Part shown: one piece after another, positions 54,346 to 64,000 of the stretch
Layout of the letters: every line of letters begins with the position of its first letter
How positions within the stretch are numbered: position 1 is the first letter of the stretch
Assembly: GCA_009760855.2 (NCBI GenBank)
Contig: WPIO01000013.1
Coordinates: 4,497,001-4,561,000, forward strand
From: Cristatella mucedo
Taxonomy: Eukaryota > Bryozoa > Phylactolaemata > Cristatellidae
Reading direction: 5' to 3'
DNA: 64,000 nt
The notes under the pieces: generated by a model
The model's input: the letters and a program-made list of their open reading frames with translations, nothing else
Database searches by the model: none
What the model was told of the DNA's origin: nothing
Translations under genes and position numbers: made by a program

Positions 54346-55600
54346 AAATATTAAACTAATGCTAATGGCTATCGTTTTTGATTATTTTGAGAGCTTGTGA
54401 TAAGCCGCATGAACACACTTTCAATCTGTGCCGTTACCGATGTATGATTGACTTGCTTCGTAGTCGTTTAGGCGTTTGAAATCTTTCGAATTATGCCGAT
54501 AAGGTTACTTTCGTGTGTGCATTAAAACAATCGCCTATATAAAGAAGTCTAAAGTCTCTAGTGGTGGTGAAGCCTGAGTGTGTCAACATGCTAGGGCTCA
54601 GAACGATAAGAATATCTGAGCTGAGGTCTGCCAGGCTTCGCAACTAAATATTTCAGACCCCTAGACCATGCGCCAAGTTTATCCGATAGTAATAACAATA
54701 ATAATGCACTTGACCTACACCCAATCACGCCGATCCCACAGAGATCTATTTAGTTTATTTTCTCTCTAATCCGGAAGCCACATTGCTGTATGCAAACGAA
54801 ACAATGAATAAACTACAGAAATCTACATATTCATTTGGAGAAAAGATTTTCCTAAGGATTGCGATCTCTGATCAGTTAATTTAGCCAGTTCACTACAAGA
54901 AACTTGTTTAGAAAAACTCTGGTGATAAGTTGTTTTGCATAGGTATGTCAGCTATGGCATTCCTTAGCCGAACGTTTCGTCCTGCTAGCTACGTCTGAGT
55001 GACGAAGCTCAAAGAATCCGAGTCCTCTCATCTTCCTCTCTTCTCTCTAGCAGATTCCTACACCACTGAAATACGTATAGCCTGTGAAACCGTTGGCAGA
55101 TAGAAGATACTTTTAATCTGCTCTGGTTGAAACGATGGCTGAAATACGTTACCCTTAATCTGTCCTGGTAGAGTTGGTGGCACAGCCACGAGAGTCATAA
55201 TTGCGGGTGACCAAAGCTTCCAATATTAGAAGGAAAAATTGCATAGAGCCGAAAAGAAACTAGAATCTACTTCTAGGTACTTCAAATCGGCTGTAAGAAA
55301 GGAGGCGAGCTGATTAGTGACACTTAAATGCCTACAGTTTTAGCATGTTTAATGCACATAAACAGTCATTGACAATGAATAAGCAAAGGCTTTTATAGGT
55401 TATAGCTTCATGCCATCTGTCATCCAGCCAGGGGATGCCGTAATTAGAATCGGATGAGATTTTCACACTTTCGGGGCAGATGTCATATACTTAAAGACTA
55501 CGAAGTATTTAAGGTTGCTTAAGCATAAATGACCGTGTCGTGGTGCGATGTTACCAGAGGAAGCCATGAAAACAATAACTTAAGTTATTTAAGCCGAACC
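54346..55600. other. Unassigned sequence
   Basis: No transposon except a short AATAACAATAATAATGCACT (54690) that looks like the start of an L2-A tail but stops before the hairpin. CTGAAATACGT with AATCTGCTCTGG / AATCTGTCCTGG recurs near 55066-55170, a small duplication. Confidence 0.4.
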
Positions 55601-55603
55601 TTT

Positions 55604-55728
55604 ATCCAGGTTTGGTCTAGTAGTTAAGGTTCTCGCCCCGACAGAGGTAAAGGTGAATGTATTTGATGGCCGAAGTTCTTCGAGCTCCGTGGCATATGCG
55701 AAGTGCCTGAATGGAGATCAACATAACA
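55604..55728 (+). mobile_element. SINE-A copy, 3' end cut
   Basis: GGTTTGGTCTAGTAGTTAAGG head, GTTCTCGCCCCGACAGAGG, a highly altered middle, and a tail only to GTGCCTGAATGGAGATCA. The following L2-C tail begins before the hairpin closes. Confidence 0.75.
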
Positions 55729-55732
55729 ACAA

Positions 55733-55950
55733 TATTAAAATAATATATTTGTACAGCACCCTCAGATAACTGAATCTCTCTGCAGGCAATTTACAGATGC
55801 TGCATATCAAGCGTTGCCGAATTACAAAGATCCAACAAATGCTGGAATAAACAGGTGCGTTTTCAGCTTCTTTTGAAATGTCGTCATATCACTGGAAGTT
55901 CTTACGTTCGTCGGTAGTGAGTTCCAAGCTTTGGGAGTATGAAGGCATTA
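55733..55950 (-). mobile_element. L2-C LINE 3' end
   Basis: AGCACCCTCAGATAACTGAA hairpin relic, GCTGCATATCAAGCGTTGCC UTR (as at 27.56 kb), then antisense ORF2 (TTCCAAGCTTTGGGAGTATG). Confidence 0.8.
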
Positions 55951-56061
55951 TTATTATTGTTAGGTAACGAATCGTTTCGTTTGTTTACAGTAATGTGACT
56001 TCAGTATTCGAGAGAAAATAAAATGAATGAATCCGTAGGATTGGCTTGATTAGGTATCGTA

Positions 56062-57865
56062 TAATAATAATAATAGCTCACTTGATAAAGTGCCCTCAGA
56101 GAACTCAATCTCTTTCTAGGCGCTTTAAATTTGCTGCAAAGGTAAATGAAATTGAATGGTGAGTAGTATCATGCTTGATAAGCAAACAACATGAATAACA
56201 TGGTTAGGGATGACATGCGCAGGGTCAGCATGCAAATGTGGTTAGTGGCAGCATGCACAGCGTCAGCACTCATGAGGACATAAAGGATGAATCACAGGGA
56301 CCCCCTACAGGCTGTACAAAATAGTAGTGTTTTTAAGTTCTTTTTAAATGTGGTCAAGTCAGGGGAGATTCTGACGCAAGTCGGGAGGGAGTTCCAGGCT
56401 TTGGGAGCATACGAACTAAATGCACGGTCTCCAAAGGATTTGAGGCTTGTACGAGGTATTTCTAGACTGTTGGATTCCGAAAAGCGGGTGGTACGATGCT
56501 TGACCTGATGGGGGAGTGGATCTGATAGATAGGCTGGAGCCAAAGAATGAAGTGACCTATAAGTGAGCGACAAAACCTTGAAGTTGATCCGTTACTTGCC
56601 TGGTAGCCAGTGCAGGTCGGCGAGAAGTGGTGTGATGTGGCAACTGCTACGCTCACAACAGACAAGCCTAGCTGCAGAGTTGTGTACCAGCTGCAATCGC
56701 CGGATCGCACATGCTGGTAGGCCTGTAAATAGTGAGTTGCAGAAGTCGAGACGGGAAGTCACGAATGCATGGATCAACTTGCACGTGGTATCCTTATCTA
56801 AACAAGCCCGATTTTTAGAAATGTTTTGAAGCTGAGAATAGGAAGATTTGACTGTGGAGCTGATGTGGCCGTCTAACGAGAGGTCACTTTGGAATATGAC
56901 ACCTAGATTCCGAGCTGATTCAACAGGAGATATGCTGGCAGAGCCAATTTCGAGCGTCAGCCTTTCCAATTTCTGAATCACACTGGATTTGCCCTTAACT
57001 AGTAAGTTATTTTTATCATCGTTTAGTTTTACAAAATTTTGCCGCCATCCACGTGCGGATGTCATTAATACATGCAGCAAGTGAGTTGAGAGAATTTGAG
57101 GTGCTCGAAGGCTGGGAGTGATCAAAGCAAAGGTGCAACTGAGTGTCATCAGCATAGAAGTGAAAGCCTAGATTGTGCTTGGCAATCACATCAGCAGGAG
57201 GGAGAGTAGAAACCGTGAAAAGAAGCGGACCTAGCACGGAGACCTGAGGTACCCCATATTTCAGAGATACCTCGGATGATCTTTGTCCATTCACGTCAGT
57301 ACTCTGGAGTCTCCCACTGAGATTGGTCCTGAACCATTGCAGAGCAATGCAAGTGATGCCCAGGCGAGACGAGAAGTGCTCTAAAAGAACTTTATGATCG
57401 ATAGTTTTAAAAGCCGCCGAAAGATCGAGCAAAACAAGCAGAGACACTCTGCCCATGTCTGCATTACTAAATAGGTCGTCGTATACCCTAAGCAAGGCTG
57501 ACTCTGTGGAGTGATTAGCTCTAAAGCTAGACTGGAACTTACTAGCAAGGTTGGAAGTTTCGATATATGAGGTTAGCTGGTCTGCCACGACCCGTTCCAG
57601 TGTCTTTGATAAGAATGGTAGAAGGGAGACTGGGCGGTAGTTGCTCAAGTTCTCTTGGTCTAGTGTCGCTTTCTTGAGAAGTTGCCTGACTACAGCTTTT
57701 TGAAAGGTGCTAGAACATGACCTGAGGCTAATGACATATTAAGGATGTTAGTTATGCATGGCAGCAGCAGATCAATGCAACGTAGGAGCAGGACAGTGGG
57801 AATAGGGTCCAGAGGACTGGTTGTCTTCTTTGATTGGGATACGAACTTCAACTTTTAGAGCTCTA
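56062..57865 (-). mobile_element. L2-A LINE, 1.8 kb copy (RT to tail)
   Basis: Tail hairpin (GTGCCCTCAGAGAACTCAAT), 3' UTR, then ORF2 antisense. On the minus strand 57648-57016: SNYRPVSLLPFLSKTLERVV, SFRANHSTESALLRV, LLDLSAAFKTIDH (the D of AFD is K), PQVSVLGPLLF (G of QGS is V), FYADDTQLHL. 57155-56592 continues into SRLDFCNSLFTGLP and LLADLHWLPGK. 5'-truncated near 57865 in the linker (SQSKKTTSPLDPIPT-equivalent). Two motif changes make it inactive. Confidence 0.9.
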
Positions 57866-58135
57866 TACTAAAGAACTACATTGTCTTGTGTAAAACTGAA
57901 AGAAAGAACTTTAAGAGCTCTTCAGACTGCAAAATCTCAAGCTGTAAAGTACTAACCTACTCAAATTAGTTTTTAAATCGATGCTATTAGCGAACCTAGA
58001 TACCTATATGACTGTAGGAACATATACAATAATTTCTCCTATGTAGACCACTGCACCGAATTCATGCTGGATTTGAGTTGCTACGCAATCTATCATCATT
58101 AAAACGCGCTTTCGTTTATTTTTTAGCTATTGATA

Positions 58136-58292
58136 CACCGAGCTGGTTTGGTCCAGCGGTTAAGGTGCTCGCCCCGACCAAGGCCTGGCTGAGGTCGTGG
58201 GCTCGAGGCCCGTGGCATACGTGAAGCACCTGAATAGAAATTAAGTTCTCTTGGGGCGCTATACAAATGAAATTTATTTATTTATACAGGAA
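58136..58292 (+). mobile_element. SINE-A copy
   Basis: CCGAGCTGGTTTGGTCCAGC, GTGCTCGCCCCGACCAAGG, box B GGGCTCGAGGCCC, tail AGAAATTAAGTTCTCTTGGG / GCGC and CAAATGAAATTTATTTATTT. Confidence 0.9.
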
Positions 58293-58489
58293 TGTGCTTC
58301 TATCTTCTTAGATACATAGTCAACATCATAAACAAAAGATAGTCAACATCATCATCATCATCAGCAAAACATGAAGAGGTCCCTCGATGCTTTGGTGCCC
58401 TGCACGAAGCTTTTCCATAGTAGACCCTCAGTGTCTCACATATTTTGCTATTATTCCTACCTCTGTTTTTCATATAGAGTCCCGTAATA

Positions 58490-58790
58490 TTAACAAAAAT
58501 AATAATATTAACGTACGGCTTGTATTGCTCCCTAACAGGACGAAGTCTTCATTTAGGCATTTTACAATTCACTGCAAGAGAATCAATAACTAAGGCTTAG
58601 CAACTTGCTGGGTCTCAAGAGAGCAAAATCAATACCGTTTTAATATAGTTTGAGAAATTTTGACAAGACCAGGTGCTGAGGATCGAGACTTTAGAAGAGC
58701 ACACCGGAGGAGTGAGGCGATCGAATGGTTAGGCTGGAGCATGCGACTGAAGCGATCTTTAAGCCCGACAGAATCGTAAACTGGTGATAG
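58490..58790 (-). mobile_element. L2-C-like LINE 3' end, strongly diverged
   Basis: AATAATAATATTAACGTACG, a hairpin relic (AGTCTTCATTTAGGCATTTT), GAGAATCAATAACTAAGG, then antisense ORF2 traces (GTTAGGCTGGAGCATGCGAC). The middle is hard to align. Confidence 0.5.
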
Positions 58791-58797
58791 ATAAAAT

Positions 58798-58875
58798 AGT
58801 ACAGTACAGTAATAGTGCAGTAAAATAGTGCAGTACAGTACAATAATAGTGCAGTAAAATAGTGCAGTGCAGTCG
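58798..58875. repeat. Tandem repeat of AGTACAGT / AATAGTGCAGTAAA motifs
   Basis: AATAGTGCAGTAAAATAGTG occurs twice, about 38 bp apart, separated by CAGTACAGTACAAT. Confidence 0.85.
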
Positions 58876-59450
58876 AAAATATCTGCGATGTTCTATTTCC
58901 TTGGCGTTAGCCCTTACTAATTGCCGGGAGGGGGGTCAGACACGTTAACCGAGTACCGAGGGATGCCGAATATAGACAACAGGTAAGGTAGCTTACGACG
59001 ATAGCATGTCCTTCTTCGGACAGTCTGAAGCTTGATTTCTGCTGGTGAACAGTGAGCAGAATCACGTAAAAACTGGGCAGCAATGTGTAATGTAAAGTTA
59101 GGTAATGTAACGTAACGTGCCGCATAATGTAATGTGCCCAGTGGGACAGCAAAGACTCACACGATCAAATTTTGCAAGGCTTTCTAAATTAATGAGCCCG
59201 TCCGCAAGCTCTGTGCATTGCCAGAATCTATCCGAAATAATTATAACAATAATAATAATAATAGCAGTAGGAATAGTTTCTGGCACGCTAAAGGTCACTC
59301 TAGGCACTTGCTTAGTAGGAACCACAGGATTAGTAGGTTATACTGAATCACACGGCGTCGCGGATAAGCATGCGAAGCTCACAGAAAAAACGTGAGCTCG
59401 CTGGGATGCTAGGAACGCACCTCAGGTGAGTCGTGCCTAGGTGAAACTTG
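58876..59450. other. Unassigned sequence
   Basis: Contains a short AATAATAATAATAATAG run at 59246-59262 and a TAATGTAA/TAACGTAACG patch at 59090-59130. No element recognised. Confidence 0.4.
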
Positions 59451-59454
59451 AATG

Positions 59455-59671
59455 ACGTAAAGTCGAGGCAGGTAGTGAGGTAAGTCAGAGGCGAGCTCCA
59501 AGGTTTAGATGCATGCAAGCAGAAGACCGATCGCTGAAATATTTTGATTCAGTTCGAGAAGCGATGACAAGTCTGAAGGTCAGGCGCCGGATGGTTCGAG
59601 TGTACATATGTACGAATGAGCAAGCGATTCAAACGAGTTGGCCGATCTAAGCGAGTGAAGCGTTCTATTGG

Positions 59672-59757
<86 letters not shown>

Positions 59758-59834
59758 CACGTTTAAGTGGATTCGATTCTTGATAGTGAGCCAGTGAAGC
59801 ACATATAGAAATGGTGTGATTTGGTAGCTAGGCT

Positions 59835-59840
<6 letters not shown>
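59455..59840 (-). mobile_element. Diverged L2-type ORF2 fragment split by a GA repeat
   Basis: On the minus strand 59840-59757 reads LPSYQITPFLYVLHWLTIKN-like sequence, matching L2-A CHITPLLADLHWLPVKQ. The part at 59480-59600 fits the downstream WNSLP region only loosely. A GA repeat (59685-59755) lies between. Confidence 0.6.
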
Positions 59841-59874
<34 letters not shown>

Positions 59875-59909
59875 CAGACAGACAGACAGAGACAGGGGGA
59901 GAGCGAGAC

Positions 59910-59976
<67 letters not shown>

Positions 59977-59979
59977 GAC

Positions 59980-60010
<31 letters not shown>

Positions 60011-60412
60011 CAGAGAGACAGAGAGACAGAGAGACAGAGAGACAGAGAGACAGAGAGACAGAGAGACAGAGAGACAGAGAGACAGAGAGACAGAGAGACA
60101 GAGAGACAGAGAGACAGAGAGACAGAGAGACAGAGAGACAGAGAGACACAGAGACAGAGAGACAGAGAGACACAGAGACAGAGAGACAGAGAGACAGAGA
60201 GACAGAGAGACAGAGAGAGAGACACAGAGACACAGAGACACAGAGACACAGAGACACAGAGACACAGAGACACAGAGACACAGAGACACAGAGACACAGA
60301 GACACAGAGACACAGAGACACAGAGACATAGAGACACAGAGACACAGAGACAGAGAGACACAGAGGTATAGAGACAGAGAAGCAGAGAGACAGAGAGACA
60401 GAGGGACAGACA
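59683..60412. repeat. GA and GAGACA microsatellite block
   Basis: GA repeats 59683-59755, an L2-type island 59757-59835, GA repeats to 59866, a GACA run, and then about 500 bp of GAGAGACA / GAGACACA. The long minus-strand frames through it are artefacts. Confidence 0.95.
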
Positions 60413-60415
60413 CGG

Positions 60416-61280
60416 AGACCAGATTAGATGCCTTCTTTTGGTTTTAAATATTTCCATTATTTTGGCATCATTTCCCACGACTTTCAACCTCTTGGCCATT
60501 GAGACTGTTTTGGATGTGTCTCTTTTGCCAAACGATACAAAATTTCTTCCGGTTGACCAAAGAAAGCAAAGCAAAACACTAGCTCTGATGCGCATAGCTC
60601 GCTGCCGGCGCAGCTCGACTATATCCAGCTTCACTGCTTCACTGCCCCCCCCCCCCGAAGGCGGTTCATGGCGGCTCGCACTTCGCAGCCCGCAGCCACG
60701 GGTTTGAGTCCTGCGCATGGATCAATCCTGTAATTTACACGGAGCAAGTGAGGCCGGGATGCCGGGAATTCGCCACCATCATTTGTCCTTGCAGCTTGGT
60801 AGTGACCTGGGCCGCCCCGTATTTCTACACGTGCCTCCCGCCCCCCCCGGACCGTCACGGACGACGAAATTATGCCTTAATTTGCTCACTCGATGACCAA
60901 CCGCCATCGAGTTCGTCTCGAATGAACACTGCTATTTAAAGCTATAAACACTTTCCTTATATTGATACTGTAACAGTGAACGCAATATTTGTTCATAAAT
61001 TGCAGGCCTAGCCCCGCAATTAGATGTGGAAACCTCGAAAGGTCTTGCATCCTGCATACATATTTCGCTGGTCTGGCCACCCGCTAGATGATAAAAACCC
61101 TGGCTCTGCCGCTGCATACTGCAGTTGATAATGGTAGCCGCCAGAGGGCTCTTCTGTCGTTCCGTAAAATGGGGCCGGCGAATCAGCTCGTCTTTCCGTT
61201 TCACCTCCATTTTGAGCCTCTGCGAGACCTCCGCGGATCTTCTCAGGATAATTTATTAGCTGCACTGGTATATTGCTTAA
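60416..61280. other. Unassigned sequence with two poly-C runs
   Basis: C runs at 60646-60656 and 60840-60849. CACGGGTTTGAGTCCTG at 60699 resembles a SINE-B box B but lacks body and tail. No gene recognised. Confidence 0.4.
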
Positions 61281-61282
61281 AA

Positions 61283-61565
61283 TGAATGATGGCGACGGAA
61301 GCTTTCATTCGATCGGTACTGGACATTGGAATTTGCTTCCGACAGTCCTTACGAAATGACATCATCTTTCCTCCGGCTGCACTCTTGACAAATCCTTTCA
61401 ATGTGTCCCACTCTGCTACTTGTCTCTGCCGCTTCCTCAATTGCCTTCTGACTCGGCTAAGCTTCACAGTCTCTCTCGCTTGAACGAAATAGATTGGTTC
61501 GGCTGCCGTATGAGAAGTGCACCAAAAGCCGCTTAGACTTAAAGCGCGCTTAAAAAAACTCTCTG
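61283..61565 (+). mobile_element. Diverged L2-B LINE 3' end
   Basis: Read on the plus strand with one frameshift: GDGSFHSIGTGHWNLLPTVL, then DIIFPPAALLTN, aligning with L2-B GDRSFSSAGPRLWN and DIYSPAADYR. The 3' end GGCTGCCGTATGAGAAGTGC and GCCGCTTAGACT matches that of the 5.94 kb copy. Confidence 0.7.
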
Positions 61566-61583
61566 ACAGAGCATCCGCTTAGT

Positions 61584-61912
61584 CTGCTTAGAGTAAAACC
61601 TTCGGATCTTTTTTCTACGCATTAAAGTTCATTCCACAGTCATGGCACAGCACCTGCTTAGTCTGCATAGAGCGGTGGTTCTGAACCTTTCTAATACCAC
61701 GACTCTTTAATATAGTTCCTCGTGTTTTGGTGACCCCTACCGTAAAATTATTGCGTGCAAAATGTGGAAATGCGTATTTCCCGATGGTCTAAGGCAAAAC
61801 CCTGCGGAAGGATCGTTCGACCTGCAAAGGGGTTGCGACCCACAGGGTGAGAACCGCTGGCATAGAGTGAAAACCTTTAGACCGATCTTTTACCCGTGAA
61901 AGCTCATTCCAC
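61584..61912 (-). repeat. Diverged duplication around the hAT element, possibly LINE-derived
   Basis: AGTAAAACCTTCGGATCTTT...TTCATTCCACAGTC (61597-61642) recurs as AGTGAAAACCTTTAGACCGA...CTCATTCCACAGTC (61865-61913), each after CTTAGTCTGC- or GCATAGAG-type sequence. The minus strand of the second reads VFGLWNELSRVKDRSKGF, reminiscent of the LWN block of LINE C-termini. Confidence 0.55.
61673..61859. mobile_element. SPIN-like hAT miniature element with 8-bp target duplication
   Basis: The 187-bp element begins CGGTGGTTCTGAACC and ends GGGTGAGAACCGCTG, which are terminal inverted repeats of hAT type (11 of 15 paired). Subterminal GGTTGCGACCCACAGGG, GATCGTTCGACC, GATGGTCTAAGGC and TAGTTCCTCGTGTT...GGTGACCCCTACC correspond block by block to the SPIN family of hAT elements. 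It is flanked by a perfect 8-bp duplication GCATAGAG (61665-61672 and 61860-61867). It has no coding capacity and depended on a transposase supplied elsewhere. Confidence 0.9.
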
Positions 61913-62153
61913 AGTCCGAATACTATAGCAACCATGTGGTTGTACAGACAGAAGATAAATAGTGAATCTACTGAACTGGAAATATGTTCAGTATATCTAA
62001 AGTTACTATGCAGCAACACGAGTGGTGAACGCTATCGTGGCAGCATGAAGCTAACTGAAATAGAAAACAATTTTCCATCTGGAACTTGAGAGCTGGAGAA
62101 GCTATGGCTTTTTAGGTCGGTAATACTCAAATTTATTCTCATATGAGCACTCC

Positions 62154-62217
62154 CCTGCACGGAGTTGGCTCCCTTGCCACGGAGTTGGCTCCCCTGCCAC
62201 GGAGTTGGCTCCCCTGT
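62154..62217. repeat. 20-bp tandem repeat, three units
   Basis: CACGGAGTTGGCTCCCCTGC three times with one or two changes. Each unit contains the small palindrome GGAGTTGGCTCC. Confidence 0.92.
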
Positions 62218-62448
62218 GCTCGTGCGGCCAAGTGCAAATTAAGCCCCTCTGACTTTCGCAGGGCGCAATACTTGACCCGAGGATGCTAAGCTCACTTGAG
62301 CCCCTAGCGTGCGGCTAGCGGCTTTTGCAGTTAAGACGAGCAGCTAGGCGTGCTAATTGCGATCCAACCCGTGTTTCGTCCCTCGATCTTCTCACTGACT
62401 GCAAACCCTCGTGGCGATTTGTCACGAGCTCATTAGTTCGATCTCCGT

Positions 62449-62509
62449 TTAGCTTTAGCATTAGTTAGCGTTATTATTTAGCGTTAGTTTAGCTTTAGCT
62501 TTAGCTAAT
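62449..62509. repeat. Degenerate TTTAGC / GTTAGC repeat
   Basis: Irregular hexamer-based repeat: TTTAGCTTTAGCATTAGTTA, then variants, to TTTAGCTTTAGCTAA. Confidence 0.85.
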
Positions 62510-62951
62510 GCATCCATAATCTTAGTAAAGAACTACCCGACGCCCGCAGTCAGCCGCGCTCAGCACAACGAGGTCTGCATCTGCTCCTGTTTTTTTTGCT
62601 CAGCAGTACTCTACAGTGGTTGCTTGCACTTTACGACCCGAGGTGGCGATAAGATCGAGTCCAGAAGAGGGCAATGAAGGGTCGACTGCCGCACGCAATC
62701 TCAAAAGCCGCAAATGATCTTGCACTGCCATATGCAGGAACCCTCAAAATTTAAAGTGGTTTCTAAAAATTAGGAAATTCTCACGATGAAAAACCCGTAT
62801 CTCAACGGGAGGACTGGCTCAGATGCAGCACTAGATAATATGGTGAATACTACACTTGTCCCCGGATTAATCTGTTCTCGACCAAGTCGTTCTCAATAGA
62901 ATCGCATATTGTAGCAGGAGAAGCAAATTATGCTAGAAAATGCATCCCTGA

Positions 62952-63093
62952 ATAATAATTATAATTATAATGCACTTGATAAAGCGCCCTCAGAGAACTC
63001 AATCTCTCTCTAGGCGCTTTACATTTGGTGCAAAGGGAAATGCAATTGAATAGTGAGTAATATCATGCTTGATAAACAAACAAAATGAATAGA
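62952..63093 (-). mobile_element. L2-A LINE tail and partial 3' UTR
   Basis: AATTATAATTATAATGCACT, hairpin GCGCCCTCAGAGAACTCAAT / CTCTAGGCGC, UTR to CAAACAAAATGAATAG, then non-LINE sequence. Confidence 0.87.
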
Positions 63094-63828
63094 AGGCGAA
63101 AGCTTCCCCTGTTTAAATTGAAAGGCGGAGCGCAGCCGACTTAGCCACCTCGTTTATAAAGCGGGCCGAAGACCTGCCAGACAGCAGGCGAACCGCAAGC
63201 TGGCGAACCGTGAGCTTCCGGCCGAACTCACGAACGCACGACCGGACTCGCGAAGCGCCGGTCCGCATTCGAGCCCTGTAGCCAATCTCTCTTCCAGTTT
63301 CTTTCAGCAATATTTATTTTAATAGCATTTCGCCGCTCGTTGTTAGTGCTCTCTCGACTGCTCACAAGCAAGCCGTCTCCGCTTGACCGTTGGTAGCCGT
63401 GTTAAAAGTGCGTCGCAATTTCGGGGCGTGGCATTATATACATTTCCTCGGCGCTCTTTTATTCACAAGCTTTGCGTGACCGCCGCGATGCCTATTAGAA
63501 GAATGGTCAGAAACCACAGAAAACGTGTGCGCAGGGAGCTAAGCTTTGCGCGCGAGCTTTAGTTTATAATGAACGTTACGAATGGCTTTTCCGTGCCACT
63601 TCCGGTGCCACGCCCAGAACGCCGCCGGTGTGACCTATCCTTGCAAGCCTAGACTTAAATTAAATTCAAAGATGTCCGCAGACTGAGGCGATTCCAAGAG
63701 CTAGATTCGAGCCACGCGCATGCACCTACACACCAGCGATGCGCGCGTTGCATTTCGGGCCTCAAACTTAGAACCGGACGAGTAGCATCGTCTACTCTCC
63801 TCTCTTAAAGACCGGGTAAAATATAAAT
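63094..63828. other. Unassigned GC-richer sequence
   Basis: No family recognised. CCGTGCCACTTCCGGTGCCA (63589) is a small direct repeat. A minus-strand 65-codon frame at 63113-63310 has no motif. Confidence 0.4.
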
Positions 63829-63832
63829 ATAA

Positions 63833-63975
63833 ATACAATTCATTTATATATAGCGCCTCAAGAGAACTTAGTCTCTATTCGGGCGCTTCACGTGTGCCTC
63901 GGGGCTCGAGCCCACGACCTCGGTCAGACCGTGGTCGGGACGAGCACCTTAACCGCTAGACCAAACCAGCTACTA
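63833..63975 (-). mobile_element. SINE-A copy
   Basis: Reversed tail (TAGCGCCTCAAGAGAACTTA, TCTCTATTCGGGCGC), box B GGGGCTCGAGCCCACG, GGGACGAGCACCTTAACCGC and TAGACCAAACCAGC at the head. Both outer and inner stems are complete. Confidence 0.9.
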
Positions 63976-64000
63976 GGGGGTACGAGTAGCCATCGTCGGT

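Larger units (their letters stand above)
61913..62950. other. Unassigned sequence with two small tandem repeats
   Basis: No gene recognised; the tandem repeats at 62152-62217 and 62449-62509 are listed separately. Confidence 0.45.

Noticed and set aside
59665-60718. Three minus-strand frames of 216-296 codons
   Set aside because: They come from GA/GAGACA repeats. The unique N-terminal part (60420-60718) shows no motif.
60660-60730. SINE-B copy
   Set aside because: Only a box-B-like motif is present; the body and tail are missing.

Overview
This window looks like non-coding, transposon-filled nuclear DNA from an animal, most likely an invertebrate. The basis is the mix of families: L2/CR1-type LINEs, tRNA-headed SINEs, a Ty3/gypsy (Mag-like) retrotransposon, an R2-type LINE with a restriction-like endonuclease, a SPIN-like hAT miniature element, and many long microsatellites. 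There is no operon structure and no bacterial-style gene packing. I found no intact host gene that I can name, and I cannot place the species from the sequence. L2-A, L2-B, L2-C, SINE-A and SINE-B are my own working names.

Layout. 1-2.2 kb: one SINE-B, a ~48 bp minisatellite, otherwise unassigned. 2.3-7.25 kb: a decayed Ty3/gypsy element in order gag, protease, RT, RNase H, integrase, split by at least three LINE insertions. 7.5-18.2 kb: a LINE cluster with two head-to-tail L2-A copies, inverted L2-A 3' ends, a third internally deleted L2-A, and a long reverse-strand L2-B. 18.2-34.4 kb: unassigned DNA with scattered L2-A/B/C 3' ends and SINEs, including two SINEs inserted inside LINE copies. 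34.4-47.6 kb: mostly unassigned DNA, a few SINEs and LINE tails, and large CT and CACACG microsatellites. 47.7-49.15 kb: GC-rich 3' half of an R2/NeSL/HERO-type element on the minus strand. 49.2-60.4 kb: microsatellites, SINEs and LINE 3' ends, with a 1.8 kb L2-A copy at 56.06-57.86 kb. 60.4-64 kb: an L2-B 3' end, a hAT miniature element with a perfect 8 bp target duplication, an L2-A tail and a final SINE-A.

How the parts relate. L2-A and SINE-A end in the same kind of 3' hairpin: a GCGCC/GGCGC outer stem, an AGAGA/TCTCT inner stem and a 6-base loop, followed by an AT-rich simple tail. This is the expected arrangement when a SINE is mobilised by its partner LINE's reverse transcriptase. Nearly all LINE copies are 5'-truncated and keep the 3' end, as target-primed reverse transcription predicts. 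All coding regions seen are broken by stops or frameshifts, so nothing here looks autonomously active. The most notable items are the LINE/SINE tail pair, the SPIN-like hAT element, the R2-type remnant away from any visible rDNA, and microsatellites that seem to have grown inside LINE coding sequence.
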